From the NCBI GenBank assembly GCA_021234155.1, contig JAJEKV010000071.1:2119138-2183137 (forward strand): a stretch of 64,000 bases of DNA, in the 5' to 3' direction. The position numbers and the translations under genes were made by a program. Below are positions 59,472 through 64,000 of the stretch, one piece after another; within the stretch, counting starts at the first letter, position 1, and each line of letters starts with the position of its first letter. Source of the stretch: Isoetes taiwanensis. Its lineage: Eukaryota; Streptophyta; Lycopodiopsida; Isoetales; Isoetaceae. Under the pieces are notes generated by a model that worked only from the letters and a program-made list of their open reading frames with translations, did no database searches and was not told the DNA's origin.

Positions 59472-61019
59472 TCATTCCTGCTGCCGTCGGTAAGATGGAT
59501 TATCCTCTAGGAACTTTTTCACTTGGGCCGTTCCCACTGAATGACCCAAGTTCCTAAGGACATTGGCTGAAGATCCGCCCTGCAAGGCTCTCGCCAAGTC
59601 TTCCACTCTGCGGTCGGAGGTATAAGCTGCGGTCACTGCCAGTCTTCCCTGCCGCCTGTAAGGTATGGCGAAGTCGAAGACGTCGAGTGCTACCGCTCTC
59701 TTCACCAGGATGGCATACTCGGTGTTGAGGGGCAACCGCGCATGCCGGCCAAATCCTGAGAGTGCGATCAGCATCGATACTCCTTCCTCGCCTCTGGGGG
59801 TGAACTTGCGGTGAATTACCGCTATTCTTCCATCCATCAGCAGGGGAAGGTAATACCGCAACGACCTGTCGTTGCGAGACGGGTCCTCGGCCACTCGGTA
59901 TCCAGCTCTGTGTCTGCTTGCAAAGTCATCAACCTCCACCGTGGTGAGCTCCCTGTAGTCTCTGACTGTTGCTGAAGCCCTCCTGAGGTCAAATTCGCCT
60001 CTTCTCTCCCGGGGAGGTGCTGCGGAAGAGCTTGCCGTTAGGATGTTTGAGGTCGCGTAGCGGATCCCCATCTGTTCCTGTAGAGCAGGGAACTCTTCCT
60101 CCGTCGGTAGCTTGTTCTCGGCCTTGTCTGCCTCCATCATCTGCCTGATGCTGCTGTAGGCTTGGATGTCGGAGGTAGACTCTCTCGTGTAAGTGTCGGC
60201 TTCCCTTACTTGGAGGGGGAAGTCAGATTCTCCTCGGACGATGAAGTCGTCCAAGTCCGTTCTTCGGAGTTGGTGCAGCAACTCTTCAGGTCGGTACTCC
60301 CTTTCCCTGCACTCCGGGAGGTTTTGGATGTCGCTTAGGAGCAGAAACTCCTCGCCTTCGACAATAATGGGGGCTAGGCTTGTAATGCCTAGCCCAAGGG
60401 GTGGCGCGACTCTAAGAGTCTGCTGGCTTCTCTCGAAGTCTTGCCACTCCTGTTCTGCTTGTCACCGCTCCTCTGCTGGGTCGAGCTCGACATAGTCTTC
60501 TTCCTCCTCTGATTCTTGCTCGTCTGAGTCCTCCTCTTCCTTTCCTTCCTGCTTCTGCTCATACTGCGTAAGGAGCCGTTGCTCTGCTGCTATGGCTAAT
60601 GGGTCCACGTCCATGAGGGGAATGGAGGTTTCCCCCACGGTGTTCTCGGCACGGTGGGTAAGAAAGATTGCCAAGGCAGTGTTGAAAGAGAAGTACTTGG
60701 TCCTATTGACAGTTAGGACCATTGGCTCAGGTGTGCGCTGTGCCTTGTTTGTCAGGTACTTGGCAATGTTTGGAACATCACCTAATGCTGCTTGCAGGGA
60801 TTGCCTAGGAACAAAGTAGCCTATGCAAGGGGGGAGTTGCACTAGCGCTGGTTCTACCCTAGCTTGGAACTCAGACAAGACTCTACTGTAAGCTGGGGTT
60901 GCGTGCAAGGTTGCTTGGACATCTACCTCCTTCCTGAAGATATGGAAGATTTGGTCGATGTCGGCCTCGGCAGCATGGGCGCTGGCGTTGTACCATCTGC
61001 GAAAGTCAGAGGTTGCCAT
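59472..61019 (-). CDS. Retrotransposon extra ORF 2, acidic, unknown
   Basis: From ATG at 61019 (MATSDFRRWYNASAHAAE) a single frame of about 515 codons runs to 59472, interrupted once by a TGA at about 60462 (DPAEER^QAEQEWQDF continues in the same frame). Features: an alpha-helical N-terminal 120 residues (PAYSRVLSEFQARVEPALVQ, NRTKYFSFNTALAIFL), an acidic tract (KEEEDSDEQESEEEEDYVEL, residues ~165-185), a middle LLLSDIQNLPE region, and a C-terminal folded-looking part (RSLRYYLPLLMDGRIAVIHR, SMLIALSGFGRHARLPLNTE). I recognise no domain; it is neither gag nor pol. It has its own TATA box 122 bp upstream and two upstream palindromes. The acidic tract resembles those of histone chaperones only in composition. 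It could also be a second structural protein. Confidence 0.75.
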
Positions 61020-61133
61020 TGCTTAATTGCGGAAGGGGGTATCAAACGGTTGCAAGAGCGCCTCAGGGAGTTGAGAAATCGGCTGAGAAGACAGGAGCAT
61101 ATTTGTAGGGTGCTATTTGAGAAACGAGGGACC

Positions 61134-61141
61134 TATTTATA
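61134..61141 (-). promoter_or_regulatory. TATA box of extra ORF 2
   Basis: Minus-strand TATAAATA within TTCTATAAATAGGTCCCTC, about 120 bp upstream of the ATG at 61019. This places a start site about 90 bp before the ATG. A telobox-type TTAGGGTTTT sits just upstream (61150-61160). The core and flank match the ORF 1 TATA region (CTATAAATAG). Confidence 0.65.
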
Positions 61142-61331
61142 GAAAAGGGGAAAACCCTAATTTTTGGGTGACTTGGAAAAATTCCTGGGGTTGGGTAATT
61201 CTAGTCTATCTGAGGTAAAAATGGAAATTTGAAGACTAGATCAAGTGTTTGAACATGGCTGGATTACCTAAAGATGCTATACAACAGGTTGAAGATGATT
61301 TGGACAAGTTCTGGTGAAGAAATGGTAAGAG

Positions 61332-61398
61332 GTCTCACAGCTTGCGTCTCGCTCAAAAACTAACTTTTAGTTCTTCGACCAGGCGCGAGCTGTGAGAC
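61332..61398. promoter_or_regulatory. 65-bp palindrome, copy 1
   Basis: Arms GTCTCACAGCT and AGCTGTGAGAC are perfect. Inside are GCGTCT/AGGCGC (one mismatch versus the other copies) and AACTAA/TTAGTT around a short loop. Located between the H3-like ORF and the TATA box of ORF 2. Confidence 0.85.
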
Positions 61399-61532
61399 AT
61401 CAGTCTCATTTCGATCAAAAGGTGTCCAATTTGGATAAACTAAGGGTGTAAGGATGATGGGCTCATCAAATCAGGTAGAATTGACCCCTTATTTGGTCAA
61501 TTTGGAGCTGTTTTGGCCAAGTTTTGGGCAAG

Positions 61533-61599
61533 GTCTCACAGCTTGCGCCTCGCTCAAAAACTAAATTTTAGTTTCTTGACCAGGCGCGAGCTGTGAGAC
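61533..61599. promoter_or_regulatory. 65-bp palindrome, copy 2
   Basis: Same arms GTCTCACAGCT/AGCTGTGAGAC and inner GCGCCT/AGGCGC; centre AACTAAATTTTAGTTT. Same orientation as copy 1, about 200 bp away. Confidence 0.88.
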
Positions 61600-61746
61600 A
61601 TCACGCCTTTCGGTATGCAAATGTCCTATTTTACTGAAATAAAAACTAAAACCTGCTAACTTGTCCTAATTAATCAAGTTCATGCAATTACAGTACACAA
61701 AATTGTTCTATATTACAAAAATTTTCAATTATTTACAAAAAAAGGT

Positions 61747-62457
61747 CTAAGGGCGTTCTCCCTTTATGCGGCTCGCAAGACTCATGTCTTGTCGCATGAG
61801 GGTCACCCGCTTGGCATGAACAGTGCAAGCTGTTGAATCTTCAAAATGTTGCACTATCTTTGCCTCAGCCGCTTCTTGCATTGCCAGCAGCGCCTCGTTC
61901 GTGACTCTGAAGTCCGTCCTGTAGTCTTGCATTACCTCTCGAACCAACCGAGCAAAGGGGCCACGGGGGATTAGAAGTCCGTAGCTGCGCTGGAAGTGTC
62001 TAATCTCCCTCAGCGCTCTCCTCTCCACCTCCTTCCTGTCGATCTTCTTCTTGGGTGGTGGCTTGGGGACCTTGGGCTTCGGTGGTGGCGGCTTTAAGGT
62101 CTGTTGCTTCGATGGTCGCCCTCCCTCGACGAATGCAACCCTGTTCTCTTCATAGTACTTATTGTATGCCTCCCACTTCTTCATATACGCCTCGTGCTCC
62201 CTCATCTTCCTTTCGTATATTTTGACCCGGTCGGTGACGTAGGCTTCTCGGGCAGGCCTTGGCTGTTTCTTCCTATCCCAAGCCGGGTACTCGGGGGGCT
62301 TCTGCAACTGGTCTTGCTGGGGCTGCTCAGGCGCTGGCTGCTCGTCGCCTGGGGGTTTGTAAACCCTAAACCCCTCCAGCATTGGGGATGACGTCGTCGT
62401 CAGAAGAGGAGTCGTCGGGGTTCGGAGGTTGGTCGGCTGACCGCTCCTTGATGACAA
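61747..62457 (-). CDS. Histone H3-like protein, C-terminal part with H3 fold
   Basis: This frame has no ATG at its start (TTG at 62457) and is reached from the upstream ORF by a +1 frame change. Counting from 62457, residues 1-145 are Pro/Lys-rich with a charged helix (KIYERKMREHEAYMKKWEAY) and a PPPPKPKVPKPPPKKK tract. Residues ~148-236 are a histone H3 fold: ALREIRHFQRSYGLLI (alpha-N), PFARLVREVMQDY (alpha 1), TDFRVTNEALLAMQEAAEA (loop 1, alpha 2), HFEDSTACTVHAKRVTLM (loop 2) and DMSLASRIKGERP (alpha 3, end). Loop 1 has the canonical H3 length, not the longer CENH3 loop, though TLM without Pro and the EALLAMQEAAEA helix also recall CENH3. Structural residues of H3 are largely kept, so nucleosome incorporation is plausible but untested. 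Confidence 0.93.
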   Translation of the reverse strand: MSSRSGQPTNLRTPTTPLLTTTSSPMLEGFRVYKPPGDEQPAPEQPQQDQLQKPPEYPAWDRKKQPRPAREAYVTDRVKIYERKMREHEAYMKKWEAYNKYYEENRVAFVEGGRPSKQQTLKPPPPKPKVPKPPPKKKIDRKEVERRALREIRHFQRSYGLLIPRGPFARLVREVMQDYRTDFRVTNEALLAMQEAAEAKIVQHFEDSTACTVHAKRVTLMRQDMSLASRIKGERP

Positions 62458-62998
62458 TTTTGGGGTTAGGTCTCTTCCTTGGTGGGACGTCCTTCAACTT
62501 CCTTGAGCCGTCCACGAACTTCCCCTTCGCCTTCCTTTTCTCTTCCGCCGCCTTCTGTTCCTCCTCCTCCCTCTTTCTCTTTTTGTCTTCCCTCTTCTTT
62601 TCCCGGCACTCGTACTTTTTGATGAACCTTCTAAGGTCTGCTTCCTCTGCTGGCTCCAGACCTGCCACCTGGTTCTCGTCCGCGAGGATCTCCGTGGCTG
62701 CGTCAGAATGGTCTTCTGCTCTTTCCTGCTGCCGGATCTCCCGCTCTATTTCTTCATACACCTCCCTCGTCTCCTCGTCCATGGAGGTTGGTGATGTGGC
62801 CTCGTCTTGCTCCACCTGCTGATTGAAGACATCAATCAGGTCGAATGTGTCCTGTTCTTCCGAGATGTCCTCGTCCGAAGGCGAACGACCCCCTTTCGCG
62901 AGCCTCTCGCGAAGCATCTGCCGAATGATGTCAGCCTCAGTGGCGCTGGTGGTTTCGCCTGGGCGACGCTTCCTGGCGGTCTGTTTGGTTCGGGCCAT
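62366..62998 (-). CDS. Histone H3-like protein, N-terminal part with H3 tail
   Basis: ATG at 62998 opens MARTKQTARKRRPGETTSA. Residues 2-10 (ARTKQTARK) are identical to the first nine residues of mature histone H3, with Lys4 and Lys9 included; Ser10 is replaced by Arg. The remaining ~200 residues are not H3: an acidic, Glu/Asp-rich helical region (SDEDISEEQDTFDLIDVF, REVYEEIEREIRQQERAE) and a Lys/Arg/Glu coiled coil (KKREDKKRKREEEEQKAAEE), then a basic patch (VPPRKRPNPKIVIKE). The frame ends at a TAG at 62366, after overlapping for ~90 bp the frame that carries the H3 fold. TATA box 109 bp upstream. Either a one-base insertion or programmed frameshifting separates the two parts. Confidence 0.92.
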   Translation of the reverse strand: MARTKQTARKRRPGETTSATEADIIRQMLRERLAKGGRSPSDEDISEEQDTFDLIDVFNQQVEQDEATSPTSMDEETREVYEEIEREIRQQERAEDHSDAATEILADENQVAGLEPAEEADLRRFIKKYECREKKREDKKRKREEEEQKAAEEKRKAKGKFVDGSRKLKDVPPRKRPNPKIVIKERSADQPPNPDDSSSDDDVIPNAGGV

Positions 62999-63099
62999 GT
63001 TTTACGGATCGTCGATCGGATAAAAGCGCCCAAAGATCGCCTAAGTGCGGGAGAGCGGATTTCTAGGGCTGGAACGAGGAAATGAGAGGGGTCTACATC

Positions 63100-63107
63100 T
63101 ATTTATA
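63100..63107 (-). promoter_or_regulatory. TATA box of the H3-like ORF
   Basis: Minus-strand TATAAATA within GCTATAAATAGATGTAG, 109 bp upstream of the ATG at 62998. A typical plant start site would lie near 63072, giving a ~75-nt leader. Internal to the retrotransposon, not in the LTR. Confidence 0.7.
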
Positions 63108-63210
63108 GCTTGAAAAATTTTAGGTCAAAATTCAAGTTACTCTATTTAACATGCTAAGGCACCTATTTAATTAAAATTTACACTTATTTCAGACTTTTTC
63201 TACCTATTGG

Positions 63211-63275
63211 TCTCACAGCTTGCGCCTCGCTCAAAAACTAAAGTTTAGTTTTTAGACCAGGCGCGAGCTGTGAGA
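63211..63275. promoter_or_regulatory. 65-bp palindrome, copy 3
   Basis: TCTCACAGCT/AGCTGTGAGA arms, GCGCCT/AGGCGC inner arms, AACTAA-AGTTTAGTT centre. It lies about 105 bp upstream of the H3-like ORF's TATA box. Confidence 0.88.
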
Positions 63276-63399
63276 TCTCATACATTTCTAGGTTATTTAG
63301 GTAATTAAAACATGCTATTCTAATTTATCCTTATCTTAGAACTAGCCTTACCACATTACTTTTCTCAAATTCATCATGTTTTGGTGTTTTTGGCTCGAT

Positions 63400-63466
63400 G
63401 TCTCACAGCTTGCGCCTCGCTCCAAAACTAACTTTTAGTTCTTCGACCAGGCGCGAGCTGTGAGAC
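63400..63466. promoter_or_regulatory. 65-bp palindrome, copy 4
   Basis: GTCTCACAGCT/AGCTGTGAGAC with inner GCGCCT/AGGCGC and centre AACTAACTTTTAGTT. Same orientation as the other three; about 190 bp from copy 3, mirroring the spacing of copies 1 and 2. Confidence 0.88.
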
Positions 63467-63655
63467 CACCTCATTTAGAAAATTTTTGGCTCATTCTTTT
63501 TAATCTTATTAAGTTTAATTCACTTAATTGTTACTAGCTTAGCATAACTATAAAAATAAGAAAAAATTTTCCCATTTTTCGAGGCTTGAGGATCCTATCA
63601 AGTTAGTACTACTGGGAGCATGGCCAGTGCTTTGCTCTTGGTCTCCAAGAACATT

Positions 63656-63667
63656 GCTCTGATACCA
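63656..63667 (-). other. Primer-binding site (tRNA-iMet type)
   Basis: Minus-strand TGGTATCAGAGC one base after the LTR end (...GACGTCACA). It is complementary to the 3' end of initiator methionine tRNA, the usual primer of plant LTR retrotransposons. Confidence 0.93.
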
Positions 63668-63668
63668 C

Positions 63669-64000
63669 TGTGACGTCCCCTACTCGTATACGGTGCTCTC
63701 ACCGTATACAAACAGGAGTTCTTTCCCCACACCAGCTCCATGCTGATACAGGGCCCTCCACATATCACTGCACCCCTAACGAGTCCCAGTGAAGGTGTCA
63801 TTCTACCCTGTCTCCCTCAGGGCCTACCTAGCTGCGGAAGCGTAAACATACATGTCAGTATACAACATAATCCTCCATCCACCCAGAAGGGTGGTGCATC
63901 AACATCTGCATAGACAATGGTCAGCACATCACATAGGGGTCCTACCCAAGGCTCAGACTCAAGGGGTTGACTGACGGCTTGGGTCTCCAGAGTTCATTGC
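63669..64000 (-). repeat. 5' LTR of the chromovirus (partial)
   Basis: Starts (plus view) TGTGACGTCCCC and matches 52050-52391 over its whole visible length, with two substitutions and one ~10-bp indel near 63791. It runs off the window; about 1.2 kb more is expected. Confidence 0.95.

Larger units (their letters stand above)
52050..64000 (-). mobile_element. Ty3/gypsy chromovirus with two extra ORFs
   Basis: A minus-strand LTR retrotransposon in the order 5' LTR (63669 to beyond the window), PBS, H3-like ORF, acidic ORF, gag, protease, RT, RNase H, integrase with chromodomain-like end, PPT, 3' LTR (52050-53615). Projected full length is about 13.2 kb. Over the 332 bp where both LTRs are visible they differ by two substitutions and one ~10-bp indel, implying a young insertion. 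The extra ORFs upstream of gag, in sense, each with its own TATA box, are not part of a standard gypsy plan. Gag-pol has several stops and frame changes, so this copy is probably not autonomous. Confidence 0.93.

Noticed and set aside
61747-62457. Interpretation of the histone-fold ORF as a centromeric CENH3
   Set aside because: Loop 1 is the same length as in canonical H3 and the tail is canonical H3; some CENH3-like residues exist but do not decide the matter.

Overview
The window looks like repeat-rich nuclear DNA of a land plant. Support comes from a TTTAGGG interstitial telomere tract, a RAV-type B3 domain, intron-bearing fragments of a plant-like COG6 gene, CACTA (TNP2), hAT, Helitron and Ty3/gypsy chromovirus elements, and a tRNA-iMet-type primer site. 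The lineage cannot be fixed from sequence alone. I see no clearly intact ordinary host gene. The window is a nest of mobile elements carrying gene fragments.

Layout. 1-8.4 kb: minisatellites, a foldback element, and a broken gene of the DUF7869 transposase-like family (6294-8427). 9.1-15.8 kb: two non-autonomous Helitrons of one family. One sits precisely inside a (TTA)n microsatellite; the other, on the minus strand, is almost all polypyrimidine. 16.6-22.3 kb: an unrecognised broken ORF, CpG-rich TGACGT repeats, an SNF2/RAD5-like helicase relic, a B3-domain relic and a telomere-repeat tract. 22.3-46.9 kb: one CACTA TNP2 transposase gene exploded by later insertions. These are a Helitron, then a SET-domain ORF and a second Helitron in its intron; a 13.8-kb element with about 25-bp (extended to about 100-bp) inverted ends; and an 8-bp-TSD hAT-like MITE. 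The 13.8-kb element contains an FCP1-like phosphatase pseudogene, itself split in frame by another Helitron that captured COG6 exons 1-4. 47.7-52.0 kb: a complex tandem array with a unit of about 1.1 kb.

52.05 kb to the window end: a Ty3/gypsy chromovirus on the minus strand, with a 1566-bp LTR, iMet PBS, polypurine tract, gag, protease, RT, RNase H, integrase and a chromodomain-like end. This is the most exciting part. Between the 5' LTR and gag it carries two extra sense-strand ORFs. The first starts with the exact histone H3 tail (MARTKQTARK) and, across a +1 frame change, ends in a complete H3 histone fold (through HAKRVTLM to RIKGERP): a retrotransposon-borne histone H3-like protein with a large charged insert. 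The second encodes an unrecognised protein of about 515 aa with an acidic tract and one internal TGA. Each ORF has its own TATA box (CTATAAATAG) about 110-120 bp upstream of the ATG, and upstream of that two copies of a conserved ~65-bp palindrome (GTCTCACAGCT...AGCTGTGAGAC). They therefore look like self-contained gene cassettes inside the element. The parts of the LTRs that can be compared are about 99% identical, so the insertion is young although pol carries several breaks.

How the parts may work together (inference): the element combines a chromodomain-like integrase end, which in this family reads histone H3 methylation, with its own H3-tail-bearing protein. That suggests interference with, or local replacement of, host chromatin at element copies.
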